64,000 bases of DNA from Winogradskyella sp. MH6 (GTDB lineage: Bacteria; Bacteroidota; Bacteroidia; Flavobacteriales; Flavobacteriaceae). The notes beneath the pieces were generated by a model. That model was given only the letters and a program-made list of their open reading frames with translations. It was not told where the DNA came from and ran no database searches. The translations under genes were made by a program, and so were the position numbers. Location: positions 558,001 through 622,000 of the forward strand of contig NZ_CP094494.1 of the NCBI RefSeq assembly GCF_022810765.1. Direction: 5' to 3'. This document shows positions 36,460 through 44,553 of the stretch, one piece after another (the stretch's first letter is position 1; each line of letters opens with the position of its first letter).

Positions 36460-37000
36460 AATAGTCCCATTGCAGCAACAAGCCACCAGAATACAGATTG
36501 CTAAATGAATTAAAAATGTAAGTAAATCTTAATCCTACAGAAAACCTTTCTCCTGTTTTAAACCTTAATTTTCCGACCAATGGAAGAGCAAATTCACTAA
36601 TATTTCCTTATAAATCACTGCTTCCATAAAAGAACATGCCTCCACCGAGATGGGTTTCTACCAAAAACCAGTCCTCTAATACAAATTCCCTTCCATATAG
36701 CAAGCTCATTTGTTTATAATTGGCCGAACCGCTAAAAACTCCTGTTTCCCCTCCATAGGATGCAGAAAAACTAAATAGGTTATTAGATAAAGCGTAGGTA
36801 AAATCTATACTTAACGACAGTGGTAATATACCAGAAAACATCTCCGAATTTCTATTAGAAAACTCATACAACTCTGGAGTAACAGACCAGGATTTAAACT
36901 TTAATTTAGACTTATCGCTATCTTGAGCATAGCTATAGAATCCCATCATTAGATAGGTTAATAAAATGATCCGTTTAAAGTATTTGTCGATACAATACAT
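36458..37000 (-). pseudogene. Outer-membrane beta-barrel protein interrupted by an in-frame stop
   Basis: From the ATG at 37000 the frame encodes a signal peptide (MYCIDKYFKRIILLTYLMMG, cleaved near SYAQ) and a barrel-like sequence to FFYGSSDL. A TAA at 36608-36610 then interrupts it. Beyond that stop the same frame stays open for 49 more codons (GNISEFALPLVGKLRF, SVGLRFTYIFNSFSNL) and ends LLLQWDY-stop at 36458, a plausible barrel C-terminus with a terminal aromatic residue. The gene was therefore about 180 residues and is broken by one nonsense change. An open frame also extends 19 codons upstream of 37000. It lies between pnp and a remnant copy of the pnp 3' end. A sequencing error at one base is the alternative. 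Confidence 0.8.
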
Positions 37001-37126
37001 TATTATACAGCTAACTAAGTAAAATTTAGATAGAATGTAAGTCTTATACAATGACATTTATCAATTTAAGATCATCAGCATTTCCGAGATATGCGTTTTA
37101 TTACACCTAAGCTAACTCACATGGCA

Positions 37127-37268
37127 ACGTAAAGAAAATGTCTCTCGCAAAGCTATGTTACCAAAACCAAAAGGTTGGGAAGACAAGCCTAAACACGATA
37201 ACAATAATGACATATGTAATAACCGTAGAGACGATATAAATCGAAGAGATAATAATAAAGAATATTAA
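37127..37268 (+). pseudogene. Decayed copy of the pnp 3' end
   Basis: The sequence aligns with the last 174 bases of pnp (from 36231): CGTAAAGAAAA, TCTCGCAAAGCTAT, TTACCAAAACCA, GGTTGGGAAGA and AATCGAAGAGATAA recur in order. It is 33 nt shorter, in frame, in the Asn/Arg repeat part. It still reads RKENVSRKAMLPKPKGWEDK to a stop aligned with the pnp stop, but many changes alter amino acids (Ile to Met, Glu to Lys, Arg to Ile) and no start or promoter precedes it. It is a non-functional fragment left by duplication or by integration at the pnp 3' end. Confidence 0.85.
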
Positions 37269-37297
37269 TATGCTTTAATTTAAAATCTAGATAATCC

Positions 37298-37334
37298 TTG
37301 GGGAGGCGAATAGAATACCTATTCGACCTCCCAA
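37298..37334. terminator. GC-rich hairpin between the pnp remnant and an OMP gene
   Basis: TTGGGGAGGCGAATAG can pair with CTATTCGACCTCCCAA (one mismatch/bulge, 5-nt loop). There is no strong T run on either strand; it probably acts as terminator for the minus-strand gene ending at 37342. Confidence 0.55.
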
Positions 37335-37341
37335 TAATTTA

Positions 37342-38004
37342 TTAAAAACTATACAAAATTCTTGGTGTAATTGCTATTCTCCCAATATCTTCTTGCAATG
37401 CACCTTCTATTTTGTAAGGCGAATAATTAAGACCTACACTAAGAGTAAACTCATTATTGTTTTTAAAAGCCTTAACGTAATCTAAGCTTGGTGAAATCAA
37501 TAATGCTGAGATTATCTCATATTTGCTCCTATCTTCTGACATATCAAAGAAATTAGTATTTCTAGCGTCGGTTGTAACTACCGAAGCTCCTAGTGCTAAA
37601 CCAAATAATACTTTGCTAGATTCTGATTTACTAAAATTCTTTTTAAACCTTATCATAGGATTAAATAAAAATGTGGCTTTAGTTTCTACACTATCTGTTA
37701 CCCTAACATATTCAAAAGCTTGCCTTTGTTCAGGTATTATGAATTGTACGGCTAACTCTAATGATTTTGTCTCAGTAACCGGAAAATCCAAACTTAATTC
37801 TACCAAAGGCGAAGACCCAAAGTATTTTTTTAAGTCTCCTTGAGGTATATATATACCTCCACCTATTTTAAATGTCACTGTTTTCCAATAAGCATTAAAA
37901 GAATCGTAGAAATTATAATCTTGGTTTTTTGAAAAAGAGTCTCTTTGAGCAATTAAATTTATAGATAGCAATAAAAATAAACTAGCTGTAAGTATTTTTT
38001 TCAT
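37342..38004 (-). CDS. Outer-membrane beta-barrel protein, unknown function
   Basis: 220 residues with signal peptide MKKILTASLFLLLSINLIAQ and an alternating hydrophobic pattern ending GRIAITPRILYSF, the typical terminal aromatic of a small barrel. FKIGGGIYIPQGDLKKYF and VLFGLALGASVVTTDAR resemble barrel strands. No family name can be given. It diverges from a putative regulator across a 121-bp gap with a perfect palindrome, suggesting joint control. Confidence 0.75.
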   Translation of the reverse strand: MKKILTASLFLLLSINLIAQRDSFSKNQDYNFYDSFNAYWKTVTFKIGGGIYIPQGDLKKYFGSSPLVELSLDFPVTETKSLELAVQFIIPEQRQAFEYVRVTDSVETKATFLFNPMIRFKKNFSKSESSKVLFGLALGASVVTTDARNTNFFDMSEDRSKYEIISALLISPSLDYVKAFKNNNEFTLSVGLNYSPYKIEGALQEDIGRIAITPRILYSF

Positions 38005-38080
38005 GGTATTTTGTTTTAAAAATTCAATTCAAAAATATTGCTATTATCGCATTAAAACTTTTAAAAAACACCAAAGTCAA

Positions 38081-38113
38081 ACTTATAATTTGTGATTATC
38101 ACAAATTATAAGT
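38081..38113. promoter_or_regulatory. Perfect 33-bp palindrome, candidate operator
   Basis: ACTTATAATTTGTGA (38081-38095), TTA, TCACAAATTATAAGT (38099-38113): 15-bp arms without mismatch. It lies between the divergent OMP and regulator genes and abuts a TATATTTC box (38113-38120), only 5 bp before the regulator ATG. Confidence 0.75.
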
Positions 38114-38125
38114 ATATTTCGAAAC

Positions 38126-39094
38126 ATGTTTCAAAAACAATTATTAGATAAGTTACAATTGGAATTGCCTGCTAACACTTCTTTAAATGAAGCTATAGCT
38201 ACAGCATTGGATATTAGTTATGATGCAGCACACAGACGCAGCTCATTTAAAAGTAAATTTTCATTAGAAGAAAGTGTGATTTTGGCCCAATACTATAATC
38301 TATCCCTCGATAGACTGTTTGAGAATACAAAGGATGAAATCATTGCGGTAGAAAAAACAAAACTAATTCATAACGAAACTGAACTTCAGCATTATTTTGA
38401 AAAATCATACGAATCTCTACATCCTCTTTTAAATAAAAAGGAGAGCCACATATTATATTCGGCAAAGGATATTCCTCTTTTCTACACTCTAGAAAATAAC
38501 TTACTGAGTCGGTTCAAAATGTATGTTTGGCTAAAACTTTTAGATTCCGCAATGGTCTCTAAAGAATTTGATAGCTTTTCCGTAAGTCTTTCGACCTTAC
38601 AATCAGCAACTGCTTTAGGAAACTTATATCAGAATTTGAACATCACAGAAATATGGGATATTACTACCGTAAATAGTACATTAAAACAAATACATTTTTA
38701 CAATCAGGCCGGACTTTTATCCAATATCACAGCACTTAAACTCTGTAAGGACCTTAAGCTATTAATTACAACTATTTCAGAAAAAGTAAAAACAGAAAAT
38801 GAAAACTATAAGTTCTATTACAATGAACTTTTATTGATGAATAATAACGTTCTAGTATCTACAAAAGAACGACAATCTCTTTTCGTACCGTTTACTATAC
38901 TATCTTATTTTCAAACCTCTGATAGAATTACTTGTCTGCAAGCTGAGGCATTCTTAAACAAACAATTACAAAGCTCTAAACTTTTAAACACCGCAGGCGA
39001 AAAAGAAAAGCTTACTTTTTTCAATAAAGTTTACTCTAAAATTGATGCATTACATCAACTTATTGAAGCTTCTCAAATTTTAGATTTTGAATAA
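38126..39094 (+). CDS. Putative HTH transcriptional regulator
   Basis: 322 residues, no signal peptide or membrane helix. The first ~65 residues (LNEAIATALDISYDAAHRR, FSLEESVILAQYYNLSLDRLF) have the spacing of an XRE-like helix-turn-helix: a short HTH followed by a helix ending in the LSLDRLF motif common in such domains. The remaining ~250 residues are helical and Leu/Lys-rich, with no recognised ligand domain. The perfect palindrome overlapping its promoter suggests autoregulation and control of the divergent OMP gene. DNA binding is inferred from pattern only. Confidence 0.6.
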   Translation: MFQKQLLDKLQLELPANTSLNEAIATALDISYDAAHRRSSFKSKFSLEESVILAQYYNLSLDRLFENTKDEIIAVEKTKLIHNETELQHYFEKSYESLHPLLNKKESHILYSAKDIPLFYTLENNLLSRFKMYVWLKLLDSAMVSKEFDSFSVSLSTLQSATALGNLYQNLNITEIWDITTVNSTLKQIHFYNQAGLLSNITALKLCKDLKLLITTISEKVKTENENYKFYYNELLLMNNNVLVSTKERQSLFVPFTILSYFQTSDRITCLQAEAFLNKQLQSSKLLNTAGEKEKLTFFNKVYSKIDALHQLIEASQILDFE

Positions 39095-39109
39095 AAGAGA
39101 TATACAATA

Positions 39110-39137
39110 AAAAGCCCATCAATATTGATGGGCTTTT
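39110..39137. terminator. Bidirectional terminator, regulator / DUF6029 gene
   Basis: Perfect 14-bp stem AAAAGCCCATCAAT / ATTGATGGGCTTTT without a spacer. The stem sequence is shared with the pnp terminator at 36428. Confidence 0.88.
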
Positions 39138-39171
39138 GTTTTTTAGGACTATTTTATTATGTTTTACATGT

Positions 39172-40854
39172 CTAGAAAGACATCAACAAACTAGCCGATA
39201 AGCCTGTAGCTTCTGGCACAAAACGGCAAACCCCTCCTACACAGACCAGACCAGCACGTTGTCTACCATAGTTTAAAGAAAAACGTGTGGTGCCTTTATT
39301 AAAACTACCACCAAAATTGTAATAGTGATTTTTTGAAGTACTGCTATCGTCACCACTATTGTAAATATCATTAACGTAAAACGATAATCTAGGACTTGCA
39401 TTATACTCTAGGGTTCCACCTACCCAATCATGCTTTTCTGAGCTCGACCACATCTTCTGTAACTCCAAACGTACTGATTGACCAATTTTTCCAAATTTAT
39501 AAATGGTTTCGCCTACTACAATGTTGGTTTTAATCTGCTCACCAGAAAAATTATCTTCAATAGTTCTTTGGTTGTAATATTGATTGACATAGTAGAAAAT
39601 AGAATTCACTTTTTTATTCCATTTTTTTCTAATTTCCAAGCTTACATCAGAGAAATACTTATCCCCAAAACCAAAATAATCAACATCATAAGATAGATTA
39701 CCAAAATCATAATCACCTTTTAAACCTGCCCAATACGATGCATTAAAAGCTATTTTAGTACCATATTTACCACCCAGAGCAGTTCCTTTTTTAATATTGT
39801 AGAACACATCTAATTGACCTCCTATTTCACCTGCTTCCATAAGCTCAGGATCGGCAAAAACAACTTGTGATTGTGCTTGATATACAAAAATGTTTGTCAA
39901 TAAATAATCATGCTGCTTTGTTAATGCTGGCGTAAAATTGATGTTGTTTTCTAAAAACACATTGCCTGTTTTTTCACGTTCGGAATAAAAGCCCATGTTT
40001 TCTAATCGCCTAAACGTGGCATCTAAACCAAATCCTTTTTTAGAAAATCCGGTATTAAACAATAAAGCACTTCCTGGATTTACAAAATTATTTATGACTT
40101 GTCCGTTAAAAACATAAACATCGTCAGACTTAGCTACATACTCGGCATTTGCGTAAAAACTGCCTTTAGAAAAGTCTACACGACCAGAAAAGGCATTGGT
40201 CAACTCATCAAAATTTGGGTCTGCAACATCAGTCTTTTCTTGTCTTCCGACATAGCTAAAGCCAAGATTTAGTGACGAATTTTCAAACTTTAAAATAGTA
40301 GAGATATCAATTTCGGTATTAAACCCAAAAATATCGCTATCTGCAGTTTCAAAGCCTACACGTTGCTTTCCGTACAATCCTGTTACAGATAAAAAATCCG
40401 TAGGCTTATATTTTACTCTCCCTCCCAATAATGCGTTATTAAGTCCAAGTTGTCGGTCTTCCCAGTTTCTTAAAATAAGACCACTACCAAACTGTTCGTA
40501 ATAGTGACCTGCGTTTGCTTCAAATTTATCACTTCTATAATTAAGTGAATATATCCCAAGATTGGTACCATCAAAATTTGGTGAGTAATTTAGCAACGCT
40601 AAAGGCTCATAGGATTCTAACTGAACGGTGGCTGTAAAATTTTCAAGAAAATTATAGTCTAATTTTAAATACGAATTGACCCTTAGATGCTTATCTCCAT
40701 CATTGTTTACAGCATCATAAAAAGGGCCTGTTTTTTCATCATCATTATACCATGCCATATTAGACTCAAGGCCAACGCGTAGGTTATCTAATAATTGTGC
40801 TGACATTTGGTTTACTGTAAAACAAAATGTTAACAGCACTAATAGCTTTCTCAT
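39172..40854 (-). CDS. Outer-membrane protein, DUF6029-like
   Basis: 560 residues with signal peptide ending at about MSAQ and repeated beta-strand patterns (LRVNSYLKLDYNFLENFTATVQLESY, IYSLNYRSDKFEANAGHYYEQFG) to the terminal SASLLMSF, consistent with a large outer-membrane barrel. The sequence recalls the flavobacterial DUF6029 family, whose role is unknown. A Cys pair near the C-terminus (LVCVGGVCRF) could form a disulfide. It lies 45 bp downstream of a TlpA-like thioredoxin gene on the same strand, probably one transcript, divergent from an Omp28-like lipoprotein. Confidence 0.75.
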   Translation of the reverse strand: MRKLLVLLTFCFTVNQMSAQLLDNLRVGLESNMAWYNDDEKTGPFYDAVNNDGDKHLRVNSYLKLDYNFLENFTATVQLESYEPLALLNYSPNFDGTNLGIYSLNYRSDKFEANAGHYYEQFGSGLILRNWEDRQLGLNNALLGGRVKYKPTDFLSVTGLYGKQRVGFETADSDIFGFNTEIDISTILKFENSSLNLGFSYVGRQEKTDVADPNFDELTNAFSGRVDFSKGSFYANAEYVAKSDDVYVFNGQVINNFVNPGSALLFNTGFSKKGFGLDATFRRLENMGFYSEREKTGNVFLENNINFTPALTKQHDYLLTNIFVYQAQSQVVFADPELMEAGEIGGQLDVFYNIKKGTALGGKYGTKIAFNASYWAGLKGDYDFGNLSYDVDYFGFGDKYFSDVSLEIRKKWNKKVNSIFYYVNQYYNQRTIEDNFSGEQIKTNIVVGETIYKFGKIGQSVRLELQKMWSSSEKHDWVGGTLEYNASPRLSFYVNDIYNSGDDSSTSKNHYYNFGGSFNKGTTRFSLNYGRQRAGLVCVGGVCRFVPEATGLSASLLMSF

Positions 40855-40899
40855 ATTTTAAATAAGTTTTTTTAGTTTAGTTAGTGAGTGCGACGTTAA

Positions 40900-41382
40900 T
40901 TATTTCTTGGAGTATTCCTTTACAACCTCATAAAGCTCTTCTTCACTTCCTGGAGTGTAACCCGTTCTTGTATGGATTATTTTGCCGTTTTTAACAACGA
41001 CAACGTATGGCAATACACTAATATTTAAGGCACGTTTTAGGTCTTGATTATCATCAAGCAAAACCTGATAGTCCCAGCCTTTACCATTTACCAGAGGAAT
41101 CACCCTTTTATTGGTTCTGGCATCGTCTGTAGAAATAGCGATGAGCTCTACATTGGTTTCATCTTGCCAGTCTTCGTAAACATCTGCTATGGCATCTAAT
41201 TCGTTAATACATGGCACACACCACGTTGCCCAAAAACTAAAGATTTTTATATCATCTGAATCTGAAAGTTCTTTTACAGACACACTATTTCCTTCGACAT
41301 CATTTAACGTTATATCTGGAAGTTCCTGACTATTAATGAGTAGTGAGCTTAAAATGAATAGGACAGAAATTAGGTGTTTCAT
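40900..41382 (-). CDS. TlpA-like thioredoxin-fold protein
   Basis: 160-residue exported redoxin with signal peptide MKHLISVLFILSSLLINSQ and the active site FWATWCVPC (Cys55, Cys58). The helix after it and the cis-Pro region VLPYVVVVKNG complete the TlpA/ResA type. It probably reduces or shuffles disulfides in the periplasm. I choose the ATG at 41382 over an upstream in-frame start at 41427, since it gives a proper signal peptide. Its neighbours are DUF6029 and Omp28-like genes, both encoding proteins with Cys pairs. Confidence 0.9.
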   Translation of the reverse strand: MKHLISVLFILSSLLINSQELPDITLNDVEGNSVSVKELSDSDDIKIFSFWATWCVPCINELDAIADVYEDWQDETNVELIAISTDDARTNKRVIPLVNGKGWDYQVLLDDNQDLKRALNISVLPYVVVVKNGKIIHTRTGYTPGSEEELYEVVKEYSKK

Positions 41383-41506
41383 TGTATTTATATTTTTAGT
41401 TTTTTTAACATTTTGCAATAATAACACCTGTTTTTTGAAAAATAAGTATAATTTGCGTTTTTTTAAATTATACTTCTACTAACTAATTATTAAAATTTTG
41501 CATTTT

Positions 41507-42613
41507 ATGAAAACAAAACACTTAATCAATCTCTTGTTTATTGCCTTAACCATTAGCTTTAGTGCTTGTAGTAGTGATAGTGATGGAGATGGAAGTGTCA
41601 ATGGAGGCGGTAATGAAATTACAAGTATTTCTGTTCAAGTTTCAAGTTCTGTAACTTGCGGCATCTATGTTGGAGACACCGTTAGTTTCTCTGTTAAGGG
41701 AAATAACAACCAAGATGTCACTAATTCAGCAACAATTTCTGTTAACGGAACAGCCATAACAGGCAATTCTTACACAACCACAACAGCAGGATCTTTGCAA
41801 GTTACTGCTACCTATCAAGATATTACCACAAACAATTCTCTTAATGTAAATGTAGCTGAGGACTATTATAAGTTTACTAAAAATGTTTTAGTTGAAGACT
41901 ATACAGGTACTTGGTGTGGTTATTGCCCAAGAGTATCTCATGCTATTGAGCTAACAAATCAACAGACAGACCAAATAAATGTCGTTGCTATTCATAGATA
42001 TAATTCAAATCCATCTGGTAGTGGTTATGACCCATATAATTTTGAAGGTGCTGGTGTTTTAGAATCTTCTATTGGACTTACAGGTTACCCAACCGCTATG
42101 ATAGACAGAGGCACTACTTGGACTTACCCAGAACCAAGTAATGTAAGCCAAGTAGTTAACAAAACTTTGTGTGATAATGCACCATTAGGTTTAGCTATTA
42201 CTCCTTCATTATCTGGTAACACTATGACCATAAAAGTAGATGCAAAGTTTAGCCAAAACTTTAGCTTTGCAAACACCAAGCTTGTTGTTGTGGTCTTAGA
42301 AGATGATTTAATATTTGACCAAGAAAATTATACTAGTTATTATGGTGGTGTGGATGTTATTTCAAGTTTTGAGCATGACCATGTACTAAGAGCTAGTTTA
42401 ACCAATATTTTGGGCGATAATCTTCCTAATAATGAAGTAACAAACTCTGTTTACAGCAGAACTATTACTGCAGACGTACCTTCTAATGTTGTAAACACAT
42501 CTAAAATGAGTGTTGTTGCCTTTATTACTAACGAAAACTTTAATGGTGATGCCTATACAATCAATTCAAGAATGGCTCACTTTGGAGATGCTCAAACCTA
42601 TGAAGAAAACTAA
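41507..42613 (+). CDS. Omp28-related lipoprotein with thioredoxin-like CXXC
   Basis: 368 residues. The lipobox FSAC (Cys21) is followed by an Asp/Ser/Gly-rich linker, an Ig-like beta domain (about 37-117) and an Omp28-type domain with VEDYTGTWCGYCPRVSHA (Cys137, Cys140), a thioredoxin-like redox motif. Omp28 is a surface antigen of Porphyromonas; its function is uncertain. The start is ATG 41507. Divergent from the TlpA-like gene, which suggests a shared redox theme. Confidence 0.87.
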   Translation: MKTKHLINLLFIALTISFSACSSDSDGDGSVNGGGNEITSISVQVSSSVTCGIYVGDTVSFSVKGNNNQDVTNSATISVNGTAITGNSYTTTTAGSLQVTATYQDITTNNSLNVNVAEDYYKFTKNVLVEDYTGTWCGYCPRVSHAIELTNQQTDQINVVAIHRYNSNPSGSGYDPYNFEGAGVLESSIGLTGYPTAMIDRGTTWTYPEPSNVSQVVNKTLCDNAPLGLAITPSLSGNTMTIKVDAKFSQNFSFANTKLVVVVLEDDLIFDQENYTSYYGGVDVISSFEHDHVLRASLTNILGDNLPNNEVTNSVYSRTITADVPSNVVNTSKMSVVAFITNENFNGDAYTINSRMAHFGDAQTYEEN

Positions 42614-42639
42614 ATATAGAAACAACATATAAATTAAAG

Positions 42640-42668
42640 AAAGAGGCTGTTTTTACAGTCTCTTTTTT
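42640..42668 (+). terminator. Terminator of the Omp28-like gene
   Basis: Stem AAAGAGGCTGT / ACAGTCTCTTT with one G-T wobble, 4-nt loop and a T run. The remaining ~285 bp up to proC hold no gene and no consensus promoter that I can see. Confidence 0.8.
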
Positions 42669-42953
42669 TATTTTACACCTTCAGACAAGCCCATTCATTA
42701 GCAAATTTTAAGGCTAATCCCTATGTGAAACTCACATTTTGTCACCGACAAGCTGACAGTTTTAATGTATTTAACATTTCTTAAGATTCACATATCCTTA
42801 TGCATACAAGCAATGTTTTGGTATATTCTCAACAATTCCACTTTTTCTTTTTAAACTTCAAAAAACTCAAAATCAACTTTTTAGTTTGGCACTGTCGCAT
42901 GGTGTTTGTGGCTTTAATAGCACTGACAAATAAAGTTTAATTAAAAATTAATT

Positions 42954-43760
42954 ATGAAAGTATTAGTAATAGGTGCCGGTAATATGGGCTTAACCTATTC
43001 CGAAGGTATGGCAGATTCCGTTCTTTTAGGAAAACAAAAATTAAGAATCTATGATACCGATCCAAACAAAATTGAAAGTTTAAGAGCTACACAAAAGTTC
43101 GATGTTTACACTGCTCTCGACGATGCACTTCCAAAATCAGATATTGTGTTCTTAGCAGTAAAACCCTATCACTGTGATGCACTTTTTAAAGACATGAAAC
43201 CTTTTATTAATGATGAGCAAATCTTTGTATCCTTAATGGCAGGTGTTAGTATAGAAACCATACAAGAACGTTTAGGCATTAAAAAAGTAATCCGTACCAT
43301 GCCCAACCTACCAGCAAAAGTAGGCAAAGGTGTAACCTCGTATACTGGCGCTAAAGCTATATCTCGTGTAGAGCTAATTATGGTACGTCAACTCTTAGAC
43401 ACTACAGGAACATCTATCCATGTAGATTCTGAAAAATTTATTGATGCCTCTACCGGAATTTCGGGTAGTGGACCTGCTTATGTCTTTTATTTTATGCAGT
43501 CGATGTTAGAAGCTGCTCAAAACATGGGATTCTCAGATTATGATTCTAAAGTCTTAGTTAGTAATACATTTGAAGGGGCTATTGAGTTATTCAATCAATC
43601 TAACATCTCACCTGAGCGCTGGATCGATAAAGTAGCCTCTAAGGGTGGCACCACTCAAGCCGCCATAGACTCTATGGAAGACAACAATGTAAAAAAGCTC
43701 ATACAAGATGCGGCTTATGCGGCATTTGACAGAGCTGTAGAACTAGGTAAAGACAAGTAA
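42954..43760 (+). CDS. proC: Pyrroline-5-carboxylate reductase
   Basis: Last step of proline synthesis: reduces P5C to proline with NAD(P)H. 268 residues: N-terminal Rossmann motif VLVIGAGNMG, the segment FLAVKPYHCD, IRTMPNLPAKVGKG and the C-terminal dimerisation region with TGISGSGPAYVFYFMQ and KVASKGGTTQAAI. First gene of the proC-proB-proA operon, separated by one base from proB. Confidence 0.97.
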   Translation: MKVLVIGAGNMGLTYSEGMADSVLLGKQKLRIYDTDPNKIESLRATQKFDVYTALDDALPKSDIVFLAVKPYHCDALFKDMKPFINDEQIFVSLMAGVSIETIQERLGIKKVIRTMPNLPAKVGKGVTSYTGAKAISRVELIMVRQLLDTTGTSIHVDSEKFIDASTGISGSGPAYVFYFMQSMLEAAQNMGFSDYDSKVLVSNTFEGAIELFNQSNISPERWIDKVASKGGTTQAAIDSMEDNNVKKLIQDAAYAAFDRAVELGKDK

Positions 43761-43761
43761 G

Positions 43762-44541
43762 ATGGCAGATGATATAAAACGTGTGGTGGTAAAAGTAGGC
43801 ACCAACGTACTTACAAACAAGGATAATAGAATATTAGGACCTGTACTACGAGAATTGGTACGACAAATCTCTGTGCTTTACGAGCAGGATATTATGGTGA
43901 TTTTGGTCTCTTCAGGGTCAGCCATTGCCGGCATGGAAGTTTTAGGAGATACAAACATTACAGACAAATCTGTAAGACGCCAAGTGTACTCTTCTGTAGG
44001 ACAGCCAAGAATGATGCGACATTACTATAGTATTTTTCATGATTATGGTATGCGCTGTGCTCAAATTTTGGCAACAAAACGCGATTTTGACCCAGGCAAA
44101 CACCGTCAAAACATGATTAATTGTTATGAAGGTCTTTTAGGAGAAGGAGTCATTCCAATCGCCAATGAGGACGACGCCGTTTCCCTTACCATGTCTATGT
44201 TTTCAGACAATGATGAGTTAGCCAGCTTAGTTGCTGAGCTTCTTGATGCTGATCGCCTTATTATTCTATCTGATACAGATGGCTTATACACTGGTCATCC
44301 TGATGATGAAGATTCAGAAAAATTAAGTATTGTAAAAACCAACCAAAATGTAGAACGCTATGTCTGCGCCTCTAACAAAAAAGAAGGCGAAGGTCGAGGT
44401 GGAATGGCTTCAAAACTAAAAATAGCCAAAGGCACTGCCCGTAAAGACATTCCAACCTATATCGCTAATGGCAAACGCGAAAATGTCATTGTAGATATTA
44501 TTAACAATAAACCCGTAGGCACTAAATTTATTAATGCCTAA
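43762..44541 (+). CDS. proB: Glutamate 5-kinase
   Basis: First step of proline synthesis: phosphorylates glutamate at the gamma carboxylate. 259 residues of amino-acid-kinase fold: VVVKVGTNVLTN at the start, ILVSSGSAIAGME, PIANEDDAVS, LIILSDTDGLYTG and GRGGMASKLKIAK. The C-terminal PUA domain found in the 367-residue E. coli enzyme is absent. It sits one base after proC and 12 bp before proA. Confidence 0.96.
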   Translation: MADDIKRVVVKVGTNVLTNKDNRILGPVLRELVRQISVLYEQDIMVILVSSGSAIAGMEVLGDTNITDKSVRRQVYSSVGQPRMMRHYYSIFHDYGMRCAQILATKRDFDPGKHRQNMINCYEGLLGEGVIPIANEDDAVSLTMSMFSDNDELASLVAELLDADRLIILSDTDGLYTGHPDDEDSEKLSIVKTNQNVERYVCASNKKEGEGRGGMASKLKIAKGTARKDIPTYIANGKRENVIVDIINNKPVGTKFINA

Positions 44542-44553
44542 CAAAACAGAACT

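Noticed and set aside
42880..42905. Sigma-54 promoter before proC (TTGGCAC...GC)
   Set aside because: The distance between the GG and GC elements is 7 instead of 10 bases.
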